64,000 bases of DNA from Neoconidiobolus thromboides FSU 785 (Eukaryota > Entomophthoromycota > Entomophthoromycetes > Entomophthorales > Neoconidiobolaceae): positions 1 to 64,000 of the forward strand of contig MU626369.1 in the NCBI GenBank assembly GCA_025603075.1, read 5' to 3'. Below the pieces are notes generated by a model. The model saw nothing but the letters and a program-made list of their open reading frames with translations. It made no database searches and was not told the DNA's origin. Made by a program: the position numbers and the translations under genes. Each line of letters opens with the position of its first letter. Position 1 is the stretch's first letter. Below, one piece after another: positions 46,349 to 57,585 of the stretch.

Positions 46349-46552
46349 TTTATTAACTTAACTATTAATAATTTAAGTAGTATTAACATTTGACAATTGA
46401 TTTTTGTTATTTAATAAATTACTTGCTTACTAAATATTAAAACTTTCAAACTTATTATCATTTTTTTAAAATAAGCTAGGGCTAATTTTTTGATTTTTTA
46501 CAAATTTCATAGCTCTAATTAAAATTGTATTACTTTTTTTTAATCTAGTATA

Positions 46553-46650
46553 TGTGCATGTTTTTTTGATTTCATTACTTTTTCATTTTTAAGCGCTATT
46601 TGAGTGGAAAGATTGTTAGTAAAATTCTTAAACAAAAAAATACATCCCTG
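46553..46650 (-). mobile_element. MITE copy 11
   Basis: 98 bp, reverse orientation, flanked by TATA on both sides, ends TGTGCATGT and ACATCCCTG. Confidence 0.87.
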
Positions 46651-47232
46651 TATAGTGTTTTAACTTCAAATTTTTATTTTTGATTCTTAAAATTATAATA
46701 TGAGTTTATTTTTCAATGTTTATACTTTTTTTAATATTACTATAAAATTAAATTATGCTATGGTTTTGTCAAATTGTTGTACAGTGTTTTTTTAGAAGTA
46801 CACCTTTTTTCAAAGCTACAGTGGCAAACAAAAGTCAATATTAGTCATTTTTATTGCTGTAGAAAATAAAACAGGTGAGATATCATGGCTTTTATTATAA
46901 AACATTAAAGTATTAAAAATAATATTCAATTCCAGCTATAAAAGTAAAGTATAAAATTGTTTTTATAATGTTTCTTCTAATAAGAAAAAAAGGAAAAGTA
47001 TAGCTATTGAGTTCACCAATATAAGTTATCCATTCATATGGTTCAAATCAAGTTGTTCGGATGAGTTCATCTACATCAATTTCAATTTGACCAATATTTA
47101 GAGCATTCATTTAATACCATTTTAGGCAACTTGATATAGAAAGGATTAAGCGGAATTTTACCATATTTAGAAGCTATTAAATTGAACATTGCATATATAA
47201 CATGAGTTGAATTTACTTTTGCTATTTTTTAA

Positions 47233-48732
47233 ATGAAATTAGTTGAATTACCTACCGAAGTAATAGCTCAAATATTATCTGAGCTACACAATACAAAAGA
47301 TTTATATAACTGTTTATTGACATGTAAATTATTAAATAATGTAGCTAAAGTTGAAGAGATATGGAAAGAAAGGATAAGACGGGACTATAGTTTGTTATCT
47401 TATGTATCTGAACAGAGCCCAATATTTCGTAAAAGTAAGTTTAAGCAGCTTTACAAGGCTCTTTCAAATCCAGAGGTGTTTGTATGGGGATCAACCGAAA
47501 ATGGTAGGAGTGGAATCGATAATGAAACTTTGGATAGTTTGGACGGTATGTATAGTGAACTGCATTCGCCCTGTTGGTTAAAAGAAATGTCAAAAAAAGG
47601 AGTTTCGAGTATTGTATGTGGAGGATTTATGATGCTAGCATTGACCCATGACAAAAAGGTATATTTTTGGGGTACATTTAATGGTTCAGTTTATGCATAT
47701 CCGTATAGTAAAGGAAAAAGTACTCCTATCCAATTAAACGTATTCCCAGCTAATGAAAAAATTGAACAGTTAAGCTCAGGAAGATATCACGCATTGGCAC
47801 TAACAGAAGATGGTTTAGTTTATCAGATAGATAACCCAGATACGCTTGCTTGCCTAATTGAGCTCTCGAACGATAGTAGCCCAATTATACAAATAGCAGC
47901 TGGTTTTAGCTCTAATTTAGTATTAACTAAAGATAATAAGATATACTATTGGAATTATGAATATAGTATCAAAAGCAAAAGCTACTTTGAGCTTGTGTAT
48001 ACTTTAAATGAAAATGAAAAGTTTATTAAGATAGCAGCAGGTGATAAATTTAGTTTAGCACTGACAAACCAAGGCCGAGTCATTTATTGGGCAACTTTTC
48101 AACTTAGAGAGCCTGAAACTGAAAGTATAGGTGAACCAGTAAGTAAGTGGGAGTTAACCCATCAAAACAGCTTAGATGGTAAAGTATTGAATCAAGTGGC
48201 AGATTTCAAAGTTAGTCATATCACTGCTCAATTCGAGAATTTTGCAGTATTTTCAGAAAATCAAGAATTATGGATTGGTATAATAAGAATGGAAGGTGGA
48301 ATTGAAGGGGATGAACCGTACTTATCTATTGAAATCAATTTGCGTGAAGACTTAGGTAAAGGTAAGCCAATCCAAGTTAGTTTTGGTGACTGGCACACCG
48401 CTGTGCTTATGGAGGAAGGTAGACTATATACGTGGGGTGAACATGGACTTGGCCATGGACAGCCTACTAGCAGGTTTAACCCTACTACTGTAGTAGAGCC
48501 TAAATTAGTGTCTTATTTTGGTGATGACTATTTTGTATTTTATACAGCATGTGCGGGCTGGCATACAGCTGCACTTGCAGTTAATCTTAGAGATCTAAAT
48601 GCTACTCCTCCGGAGTATCCTATCCAAGAAAGAACCCAACAAGTTAATAGATTAGCTGACCTCCTTACACAAATAGTCAACAGCTTCGTCCAATTGAGGG
48701 GTGAAGTGACCTTTCAATCAGGTCGACATTAA
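47233..48732 (+). CDS. F-box protein with RCC1-like repeats
   Basis: 499 residues, intronless and complete. An N-terminal F-box (residues 1-45: LPTEVIAQILSEL, then WKERIRRDY) is followed by a seven-bladed RCC1-like propeller. Blade signatures: VFVWGSTENGRSG, CGGFMMLALTHD, SSGRYHALALTEDG, AAGFSSNLVLTKD, AAGDKFSLALTNQG, SFGDWHTAVLMEEG with YTWGEHGLGHGQP, and ACAGWHTAALAVN. The architecture is that of Saf1/Pof9, substrate receptors of SCF ubiquitin ligases. Nearly identical at the DNA level near its 3' end to the copy entering the window at base 1, and related to relics at 12430 and 14625. The C-terminal tail differs from those copies. Confidence 0.93.
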   Translation: MKLVELPTEVIAQILSELHNTKDLYNCLLTCKLLNNVAKVEEIWKERIRRDYSLLSYVSEQSPIFRKSKFKQLYKALSNPEVFVWGSTENGRSGIDNETLDSLDGMYSELHSPCWLKEMSKKGVSSIVCGGFMMLALTHDKKVYFWGTFNGSVYAYPYSKGKSTPIQLNVFPANEKIEQLSSGRYHALALTEDGLVYQIDNPDTLACLIELSNDSSPIIQIAAGFSSNLVLTKDNKIYYWNYEYSIKSKSYFELVYTLNENEKFIKIAAGDKFSLALTNQGRVIYWATFQLREPETESIGEPVSKWELTHQNSLDGKVLNQVADFKVSHITAQFENFAVFSENQELWIGIIRMEGGIEGDEPYLSIEINLREDLGKGKPIQVSFGDWHTAVLMEEGRLYTWGEHGLGHGQPTSRFNPTTVVEPKLVSYFGDDYFVFYTACAGWHTAALAVNLRDLNATPPEYPIQERTQQVNRLADLLTQIVNSFVQLRGEVTFQSGRH

Positions 48733-49718
48733 TAAAATTTGTTCAAAAAAAGCCTTGATTTTTCTATCTTAAAATATTTTGAGTATCCTTGAATCTGATT
48801 CTTGGCATATGTTATTTTGTATTTTTTACTTTTATAAGTTATTGTAAAATAGATACACGATTTGAAAAAATCGGATTAAAAAAGACTTGAGTAGTTATGG
48901 TGTATATCAGGTGGTAGAATTTAAAAATGACTTTAGATTGTATTAACTGTCAATAAAAGATATAGACAGTTTATTAAAAATTCATTAGTTAATATTTTAG
49001 CTAGATCCCATATATCTCCTTTCAAAATGGGTTTATAAGCTTCTTTGTTTTTGCTAACCGAGTTAATTGAAAACAAAATGATTAACGTTTATAGCATAGA
49101 ATATGAGTAGTAAATTACCTATTGGCTTTTAAGTACTATTATTAATATTTACTTGATATAGGAATGTAATTGTGTTTAAGAATTTTACTAACAGTATTTC
49201 CGCTCAAATAGTGCTTAAAAGATGGAAAAAGCAATGAAGCAAAAAAAACTTCCATATGTTTTAAATAGCTTGGTGTCCAATGTTAGATAAATACCGCTTT
49301 GCTGAAATGAATTTTTTAAATTTCTCAAACTTTACTTAATGACTTATCTGATTCTTACAGACAGTATCAAATCGAGGCTAGCTTGTATAAATCAATTCAA
49401 CTTTTTATTGTAAAATTTAATATATTAGCACAGTTTTTAATAAAAATCATTGTAGTTTTTTATCTTAAATTTAATCATAATCCGAGTTTTTGTTTCGAAT
49501 TGTAGCTTTTATTTTCAACACTGTTAGTCTTTTTATAATTGGTATCAGCGCAGGATATGAGCAAATAGTCGTATAAACATGAGTAAAAATACTGATATAA
49601 TTTGAAAATTGTATAAATTATCCCAACTGGGCAACGAATTGAAGTATTAAACCTTAAAATATGAATAAATTAAGTTGATATTTTAAATAAATAGTTTAAT
49701 AAAAGAAAAATAACTATT
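48733..49718. other. Intergenic with one MITE
   Basis: Convergent gene ends flank MITE copy 12; no gene is recognised. Confidence 0.45.
49159..49254 (+). mobile_element. MITE copy 12
   Basis: 96 bp, flanked by TA on both sides, ends TAGGAATGT and ACTTCCA. Confidence 0.82.
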
Positions 49719-52700
49719 TTATTTTAAATCCAAAAACCCATCTTGGTCCCAAGCTTCTAGATATTTAAATAAAAGTATAGAATCTATCTCTGGAGATTGA
49801 TGACAATAAGGAAAAGTTTGTAGCGAACAAAGGTGGATCAATTCGTCAACAGATGATGAATTTGAATAGATAGTAAAAAAGCTAGCTAAAGAAGTAATGG
49901 GATTAGGCTCTGTAGTTTGAAATTCATCCTTCTTAAGCATATCGATAAACTTTTGATTCCTCACAATATCAAATTGAAACCCACAGTCTCTTAATAATTT
50001 TAAAATAAGACTAAACGAGTTAGTCACTGGACTCATAATATAATGTATATTGTCATCCTTATTCTTATTACTTCCAGAAAGTTGGAACTCAACTAAAGCT
50101 TTGGCAGCATAATCGACTGGTATCCAGTTAATCGACATAAATGTTTCTGGTGCTACTTTCATAGTATAGATATTTTTAACTAGTAAAGGAAAATATTCAC
50201 TAGTATTCCAAATACCATTAATACTATCTCCAGAAACTTGGCCTATACGATGAATGGAAATATTTAAATTGTAATGACCGGCCCACTTTAACAAGATATT
50301 TTCAGTGACCAACTTGGATAAGTTATAACCATTGGAATAAGTTAAGTTCATTAACTTCGAATTTAGTTCATTTTGCTTTTGTATCAGTAAACTATTAGCA
50401 CTATTATTCAAATCAATCTTAGGAAATAAGGCACCAATACTTGATATAAAATGAAAGTCAATATAATATTTGCTTTTGTTACAGAAGTTTAACAAGCTTA
50501 CAGTGCTTTCAATGCACTCTTTAAACGAACTCAACTGATTTAAAAAATTTACTTTCCAACCAGAGTGATAGATAACATTAGTCTCATTTAGTAAATGTTG
50601 GTATTCATTGTCATTGAGACCAAATTGAGCATTGTTATTATTATAGTTTAATACTTTAATCTTTTTCCATTCTTTTTGATTGAGTTGAATTTTTCTTTGT
50701 TCAAAGCTCTTTTTCAATTTCAATTCACTATGTCCAATAGTGTCCCCTCTTACCAAAGCATAGATTTTTTTGATATTGCTTAGTTTTATTAATTGCTGAA
50801 TCAAAAAATTACTTAAAGATCCATTAGCACCAGTGATTAATACATTTAATTTTTTTTTATTTGTTTCTTTTTGGTTATTTATATATTTATTATTACTTGG
50901 AAATATCGTATATTTTTTAATTAAATTATTGACCTGAGATTGATATTCGTTTAATGTATCATAATCATTATTGCAATTGCCAACATTATTTAACACATTA
51001 AAAATATTAATTGATAACAATTGAATAGTATCATTTTGATAGATAGTGTTAACATTTAATGAATTTAAATTGTATTCTTTTATTATGAATTTTTTATATT
51101 TGATAACACATAAAGAATCCATACCATTATTAAAGAAATTATCATTGAGTTGAATTAGTTTATTGGTAATCTTTTTAAAATAGAATTGCAATTTATGTTG
51201 TATTGTTACAATTGTATTTCTATCGTTATTATTTAATGTGACACTGACACTACTGTTATTACTATTATCAGTAAACTGATAATATAGATGATCGATTTCT
51301 TCTTTAAATAATACTTCATTCTTTTTACGTATAATATTTCCTTTAGCTGTAGTAATAAATGATTTGTGATATCTGGAAGGTAAAATAAGCACTAATTCTT
51401 TAAAAATTCTAGAATGAGAAGGTATTGTTTTATTGATATTTTGAATTTGTTTATAAATTGATTGTTGGATAACCTCAAATGGATTGTTATTATCGTTCAA
51501 CTCGATAATAGCACAGTTATACAATTGATTTGCACCATAAATTTGAGAATGCTTGATAAATATATTGCTATTTAATTCCGCTTCAATTGAGTTTGGATTT
51601 GTTTTAGTTCCATTAATATGGACAATGATATCATCTGCTCTTCCAATGATTTTAAATATTAGCTCATTTTTTTCTTGATTATGAGTAACAACTTTAATAA
51701 GATCACCTAAAAGATAACCCTCTTCATTATCTTCAATCAAATCAGAAGCCAATCCTTTATCATGTTTCAAAATAAGGAACTGTGCTATATCATTAGAATG
51801 ATAGATTAGACGATATTGAATATGCTGAAAGAAATGAAAATGATCAAATGAATGTATATTTTTTGAAATCAAACTAGTAGCTAAAAACCCAGTTTCTGTA
51901 GACCCATAACAATTTGTAATAGTCAAATTATTAGCTTGACATTGCTGAATAACTTCATTGGGTAATATTGCCCCTGCTGTAAAGATATTTGCTAACTTTA
52001 ATAACACTTGCCAATAGCTTGGGTTTTGGTTACAATACTCTATAATTTGCTTTATTAAAAAGGGTAATAATATTAAGTAATTGGCATTATAAAACTCGAT
52101 TTCTTTTATTATTTGTTGACTGTACATTTGATTTATGTTTATCATAACTAAGGTTGATAAATTAAATATGCTTTTGATAAAATTTGTTAATCCTAAACCA
52201 TGATAAAGGGGAGCATACATTATACCCACACCTAAAAATGAGTTATAATCAATTTCATTTAGATATCTTTTCATCAACTCAAATACATAATCATCAGATA
52301 TATAGACCAATTTTGGGTAAGAGCATGTTCCAGAAGAATGTAAAACAAAACAAAGATTTGATAAATTGGTATAAGGAGTAATAGAGGAATGACTTATATT
52401 TAACAACTCATTGTAATTGTTTATATCAAAACTATTGATTAAGGTTAAATTTGGTATTCCTTTTTTACATTCTTCAGCTAATTGTTGTGTACTATCATCA
52501 TAGACAAGTATAGTTGATGAACTTTGTTGAATTAAATGAACTAAAATATTGCTACTATTTTTAACTGATAATATAATTGGAACCAAATTAAGCTTCAATA
52601 AACTTAAAAAATTAATGGGATAGTCAATAGTGCTATCTGCTAAATAGCATACTGGTATAAATCCTTTTTCATTTACTTCAAGTGGATGTTGCAATTGCTT

Positions 52701-52889
52701 TTGAAAGTTAATACTTGCTTGTAATAACAACTCATTTAATAATTGGAAAGAAATCGATCTTATTTCATCACCTTTTAAATATTTTAGTAGAATGTTAGTA
52801 GGGTGATGTTTAACATGATAGTTTACTACATCTATCAAATTTGAGTTATGAATTTTCAAAAATAAGTCGTTAAGTTGATTCAAATTCAT
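49719..52889 (-). CDS. NRPS-like A-T-R enzyme (adenylation, carrier, thioester reductase)
   Basis: 1056 residues, intronless. Adenylation domain (about 10-530): A3 LHSSGTCSYPK near 183, A5 NCYGSTETG near 326, A8 GRADDIIVHINGTKTNPN, and the A10 lysine in AKGNIIRKKNEV. Carrier domain: FNNGMDSL with the phosphopantetheine Ser592. Reductase domain (about 680-1050): TGANGSLSN near 685, HFISSIGAL and the YxxxK motif in GYNLSK. Such enzymes (Lys2 and carboxylic acid reductase relatives) adenylate an acid, load it on the carrier and release it as aldehyde with NADPH. Substrate unknown. The third Gly of the Rossmann GxxGxxG is Ser. Paralogue at 57984-61250. Confidence 0.92.
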   Translation of the reverse strand: MNLNQLNDLFLKIHNSNLIDVVNYHVKHHPTNILLKYLKGDEIRSISFQLLNELLLQASINFQKQLQHPLEVNEKGFIPVCYLADSTIDYPINFLSLLKLNLVPIILSVKNSSNILVHLIQQSSSTILVYDDSTQQLAEECKKGIPNLTLINSFDINNYNELLNISHSSITPYTNLSNLCFVLHSSGTCSYPKLVYISDDYVFELMKRYLNEIDYNSFLGVGIMYAPLYHGLGLTNFIKSIFNLSTLVMININQMYSQQIIKEIEFYNANYLILLPFLIKQIIEYCNQNPSYWQVLLKLANIFTAGAILPNEVIQQCQANNLTITNCYGSTETGFLATSLISKNIHSFDHFHFFQHIQYRLIYHSNDIAQFLILKHDKGLASDLIEDNEEGYLLGDLIKVVTHNQEKNELIFKIIGRADDIIVHINGTKTNPNSIEAELNSNIFIKHSQIYGANQLYNCAIIELNDNNNPFEVIQQSIYKQIQNINKTIPSHSRIFKELVLILPSRYHKSFITTAKGNIIRKKNEVLFKEEIDHLYYQFTDNSNNSSVSVTLNNNDRNTIVTIQHKLQFYFKKITNKLIQLNDNFFNNGMDSLCVIKYKKFIIKEYNLNSLNVNTIYQNDTIQLLSINIFNVLNNVGNCNNDYDTLNEYQSQVNNLIKKYTIFPSNNKYINNQKETNKKKLNVLITGANGSLSNFLIQQLIKLSNIKKIYALVRGDTIGHSELKLKKSFEQRKIQLNQKEWKKIKVLNYNNNNAQFGLNDNEYQHLLNETNVIYHSGWKVNFLNQLSSFKECIESTVSLLNFCNKSKYYIDFHFISSIGALFPKIDLNNSANSLLIQKQNELNSKLMNLTYSNGYNLSKLVTENILLKWAGHYNLNISIHRIGQVSGDSINGIWNTSEYFPLLVKNIYTMKVAPETFMSINWIPVDYAAKALVEFQLSGSNKNKDDNIHYIMSPVTNSFSLILKLLRDCGFQFDIVRNQKFIDMLKKDEFQTTEPNPITSLASFFTIYSNSSSVDELIHLCSLQTFPYCHQSPEIDSILLFKYLEAWDQDGFLDLK

Positions 52890-54447
52890 TTAATTTTTTT
52901 AGATACTTTTACTATTATGCTCTCTTTATACTTTTCTTAGTTTCGTTTAATTACAATAAAACAGGAATAAAAGTCAAAAAGTTTATACCTAGCAGTAGTT
53001 TTAAAGCATGAAATGTTCCAGATTGAGCTACCAAACATTTGAGGGTGGGATAAATATAATCAATGCCGCCAGAATATATTTTAAATTACTATATTTAAAA
53101 CCCTGGTACAATAAAAATATCCTTATTTATTCCAAAAAAGCTTAATGATAGTATTTTACATATTATTCCTACTTTTGACTGAAATTTTCTTCTGTCAATT
53201 GTATGTATGCTTTTGACATCAAAAAATGAAGGACTTTGCTAAACAGCTACTTTTTGTCAGTAATTTGATTTATTATTTTTGTTAGAATAAATTCGTTATA
53301 TTAAATTATATAACAATAACATGACTTATTAACTGGAACAAATACAAATATAAACATGGTAATTAGGGTAGCACTTATTTATTAAACATGGTAGGTAAGT
53401 AAATGGCTAGATTTACACTATTTGGTAATAAATAATATCAATATTCATTCTTTTTATGTCCAAATAAAAAATCTTTAATTGAATTATATATTATTGATTT
53501 ACCTCTTAATTATAACTAATCTCTAATAGGAGGCCTCTAGATATATCCAAAGAACGCTAAAGCATTGCTATGGTATTAGATCTTGTTTTCTAACACTTCC
53601 TACTTTCACAGTATATATGAGCTTAATATAAAAACAATAAGTTTTTAATAGAGGACTAAAACGAATACTGAGTTAAAGTCAAATTTATTAGTATAATATA
53701 AAGCTTTGAAAAAAATCCCTGTATGTAATGAATGAGTTACAATTAAATTTTTGAGGATGTAAACACAGTTTTAAATTCTGGTTAGTTGTAACATCATTTA
53801 ATAAAATAAAAAATTATTATGACCTGATGTACAATAATTGAAGTCAAATGACAGTCGTAAGCATGATACAAAAGGTCAAGAATTTTTAATAAAAATAAGG
53901 ACTACTTTTGATTTGAAATACCATATTAGCTGCTTTATTACTTTTATTGGTATATTTACTTAAAATTCTTCTGAGAAAATAACACCACTCACTTCAAGTA
54001 TCAAACATACCCTTATCATATCAGTTTCAAAAACCCCACATTATGCTACTTATTTAGGACTCAAAACGCTATAAAGTTATTTTCAATATTTTATTAGTTA
54101 GTAAATTAAGGATGTGAAAATAATAAAGTCATCGGAGTTCTAGTTCAAGTTAATAAAAATATATCAAAATTAAAGTTGCTAATTTTATAGTCCAAATAGC
54201 CATTTAATACTTTAAATTAAATCAAGTAGGATAGTGCATTGAGACATTATTAATTGCTTTAATGATATTTGATTAAGGTTTAGGATCCAAAGAAAATTTA
54301 AAAATAATTTAGAAGTAAGGATTTATCTTTAATTTTCCTAAATAGTTATTAAGATTGAAGTTAATTTTGTTAAAGGGAAAACAAAAAAAGAATACGAATA
54401 ATAAACAATGCAATAGTTCACATCCATTTCAATAGTTCAGTTCGCTA
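52890..54447. other. Intergenic
   Basis: No gene or MITE is recognised in this 1.6-kb A+T-rich stretch; the first 100 bases upstream of 52889 should hold the promoter of the A-T-R gene. Confidence 0.4.
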
Positions 54448-54741
54448 TCATGGTTTTTGCTGTACTACTAGTGGTTGTTCTGCTGCTTTTTGCTCTAGTC
54501 TAGTTGCTTCTTGTTGTTGTTCCATTACTTGTGTGGTATTCTTTTGACTTGGATTTTCATTTGTTTTTTCAGGCACCGTATATAATATCGAATTAATTAT
54601 ATTATCTATCATATTAGCTTGAAGCGGTAAAATAGGACGAACTAATACACCTAATCTGGAGTAATCATCATTAAACGGTACTATATTACAAGTTGATAGG
54701 ATAATAAAAAGGAAAAAGTAAAGTAGAGAAAAAAATAGCAT
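54448..54741 (-). CDS. Small secreted Gln/Glu-rich protein
   Basis: 97 residues. A strongly hydrophobic leader (MLFFSLLYFFLFIILSTCNI) is followed by a short amphipathic part (LGVLVRPILPLQANMIDNII) and a Gln/Glu/Lys-rich tail that could form a helix (VMEQQQEATRLEQKAAEQPL). One cysteine at the leader's end could be a lipidation or cleavage site. No family is recognised. ATG 54741 is the only candidate start. Confidence 0.55.
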   Translation of the reverse strand: MLFFSLLYFFLFIILSTCNIVPFNDDYSRLGVLVRPILPLQANMIDNIINSILYTVPEKTNENPSQKNTTQVMEQQQEATRLEQKAAEQPLVVQQKP

Positions 54742-55315
54742 TATTAAAAAAAGTAATAGAGAAATTAAAAGAATAAAAAGATAAAAAATGATAAGTTTAT
54801 ATAAATGTTTATTATATATAAATAAAAATTGAACCAGTTAGTACCCTTTTATTGATATTATATTTTATTGATGTTAGTTTTAAACTGACTACTTTTTAAT
54901 AATAAACATTGAAAATTAATGATTTCAGGTATACTACTTAAAGTCAACTAAACCCAGCTAACATTTAAAAATTTCGTTAAACGTTTAAAATTCAAATCTA
55001 TAACGATTTCTATAAATGGATTTAGCTCCCATCAAGTGGCAAGCTTTAAATCTTTAAAACCAAAATGATTTCAGAAAATAACTAGGAAAAAAATCATTAA
55101 AATAGCATTAATGCTCCGATGAGAGTTTTTAGATCTTTACTGTAAGAGGAAGTGTTTTTTAATCTTAATTAGATAGGGAAAAAGTTATTAAAGGAATTTA
55201 TCAATAGACGAGCTAAAGTGGAAGAGATATACCAATTCTTAATTGTGATAAAGTTGAGACCAAAGGTTGGTCAAAAATTTGATTATTGAAGTTTACTTTT
55301 GATTAGAACAAGGTA

Positions 55316-55415
55316 CGGGGATGTATTTTTGTGTTTAAGAGTTTGACTAATAATCTTTTCACTCAAATAATGTTTAGAAATGGAAAAAGTGATGAAATCA
55401 AAAAAAACATCCTCA
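55316..55415 (+). mobile_element. MITE copy 13
   Basis: 100 bp, flanked by TAC on the right and TA on the left, ends CGGGGATGT and ACATCCTCA. Confidence 0.87.
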
Positions 55416-55673
55416 TACAGTTAATACGTTTTGTCTTTTTTAATCTGGAGATATTTCTTTTAAATAGAAGTTAAAAGCTATATCCAATTAAACACCTTGA
55501 ATTTCATATTAAAATAATTGAACTTCAAATTAAAAACAAAAAGCTACCTTTAATTTCAAATTGCTCAAAGGAGCTAATAAACTAAGTGAAAAAATTATTG
55601 GTAGTTGAAATGAAAGAGATAAGGGATATTTTAAAAAAAATTATATTATAGTATTAAAAGAAAGAAATAGAGA

Positions 55674-55760
55674 CTATTTTTTGGTTTCATCACTTTTTCC
55701 ATTTTTAAGCACTGTTTGAACGGAAAGATTGTTAGTAAAATTTTAAAAAATACATCTCCA
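55674..55760 (-). mobile_element. MITE copy 14 (end-worn)
   Basis: About 87 bp, reverse orientation. The left end has lost its GGGGATG sequence; the right end ACATCTCCA and the interior (GGTTTCATCACTTTTTCCAT) are kept. Confidence 0.75.
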
Positions 55761-55971
55761 AATAAAAAGTCAAAATAGATAATAATTGTATATTTAAGTT
55801 AATAAAAGATTTAATTAAGATTGTAATAATTTATTGAATTGATTTTAACTGAGTTTAAAAATTGACACGGATAAATAATTATTTAGTTTTTATGTATAAA
55901 ATAGAAATAATTCATATACTAAGTAAAATCAAAATAATTTATTATCAGAAATCTTTTAGAAATTTAACATT

Positions 55972-56072
55972 TGGGAATGTATTTTTGTGTTTATGAATCC
56001 TACTAACAATCTTTTCGTTTAAATAGCACTTAAAAATGAAAAAAGTAATGAAGCCAAAAAAAAACATCCTCA
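55972..56072 (+). mobile_element. MITE copy 15
   Basis: 101 bp, ends TGGGAATGT and ACATCCTCA, TA on the right. Confidence 0.87.
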
Positions 56073-56200
56073 TATAATAAATGGAATATTTTATTACTTT
56101 GATTTTTAAAATTTATTTTAAATTTAATCTAATCTCTCTTACTTTAAATAATTCCACTCATCAGAAACAATTACTTTTATTAACTTGATTGTCTTATCGA

Positions 56201-57585
56201 TTACATACCCCAACCAGTTAAATTATACCACCTTAAATTACATGAAGTATTGGCCATCAATTCAGATGAAAATTTCGGATCACAAGCACATACTGGCCCC
56301 ACTTTTCCATTTTCCCCTTTAGCTTGATTTTTTGGACAATATTGATAAGGATGTTTATAAAAACCAATTTGATCAAAGAAATGAATTTGATTTCGATTTA
56401 AAGCAAAGTTAAGAAATAATGTTTTAATTGGTCCTTCTGCCCATCGTTCATAAAAGATACCCCCTTGTTTTTCAAGCTCATTAAAGTAATCGAGATATTT
56501 TTGATTACGAAAGACTGAAAAAGAAGCCACTTCAAAACTATTCCAATAATGACAAAGATTATATGTGTTTCCTAAATAAGATAAAATTTCAATTTCAATT
56601 TAAAATAAAAAGAAAAGTATCTTAAATATTACCTTCATCTTCAGATACAAATTCTAGATCTTTTTTATTAATAGTATTAAAATGTTCTTTTGTTACAGAC
56701 CATAAACTTTTAATAGTATCTTCTAATTCATATACTGATTGAGTAAAACCGTATAATTTCTTATTATTTTTTAATTCTTCAAATGGATCTTTCATATCAC
56801 AATTAAATTGAGCACCTCCATCAATCTTCATATAATAATCAAATTCTTTAGTTAATTCATGTCGAAAAAAGAAGCCAGTCCAATATCTATTATAATGAAG
56901 TATTAATATAAAAAATTAAATTACTATTATTATTAAATATTTCTATATTTATGTATTTATATTACCTATTATGATGTCGAAATAATAATGAATCAGCATG
57001 TATAACATTTAACTCTTTTCTAGCTTTCCTTGCTTTTTGACGATCAATATCTTTTGGTATAGACCAATGTTTATAAGGTATAACACCAAATTTCAATTTT
57101 GCTTTAGTTAAATAAGATAACAATAACATTGTTTTCTCACTTAATGGTTTTGGACTTAATATAACATATGGATAATTATATTTAGAATTAAATCGATCTT
57201 CAATTTCTCTTATTGAATATCGGAGATTTTTGATTTCTTCTCCTCCTCCTTCCATGGTTTCATCTTCTAAAACTACAGCAAGTAAACAGGCTTTAATTGA
57301 GTTATCTTCATTATCTTCATTATCTTCATTATCTTCATTGTAAATATAATTTGTTTGAATTCGATCATTAGCTAAAGTAATCTCTTCTAAAGATAATTCA
57401 TGTAATAACTCATTTTGTTCTAGATTTAACCATAAATTATTGTTCAATTTAGAGATGGGATATTCATATTTCAATTCAAATATTAAATCTTCGTCTAGTT
57501 TTAAAAGTTGATTGAATAAGTAAATGGAACTAACAATGAGTAATAGGACAATTACTATTATACTTTTTTTACTTGGAGTTATCAT
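56201..57585 (-). CDS. KRE2/MNT1-type alpha-1,2-mannosyltransferase (GT15)
   Basis: Three exons, 57585-56966, 56886-56633 and 56571-56201, give 414 residues with every join in frame. It is a type II Golgi protein: short cytosolic N-terminus, one membrane anchor (SIIVIVLLLIVSSIYLF, about residues 8-24) and a stem containing (NED)4. The GT15 core follows: IEDRFNSKYNYPYVILS, FGVIPYKHWSIP, TGFFFRHELT, KLYGFTQSVYELEDTI, YNLCHYWNSFEVASF with the presumed catalytic Glu, and GGIFYERWAEGP. Family members add alpha-1,2-mannose from GDP-mannose to O- and N-glycans. The usual EPxVxxxCD block reads DGGAQFNCD here, a divergent metal/donor-site region. Confidence 0.9.

Larger units (their letters stand above)
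44318..47232. other. 2.9-kb gene-free stretch with two MITEs
   Basis: No gene is seen. MITE copies 10 and 11 lie 205 bp apart in opposite orientations. A diverged relative may lie near 46082-46140. Confidence 0.5.
54742..56200. other. MITE cluster between small secreted protein and GT15 gene
   Basis: Three MITE copies (13, 14, 15) occupy about 290 of 1,460 bases; no gene is seen. Confidence 0.55.

Noticed and set aside
46105-46389. 94-codon minus-strand ORF
   Set aside because: It runs through MITE copy 10 and has no family features.
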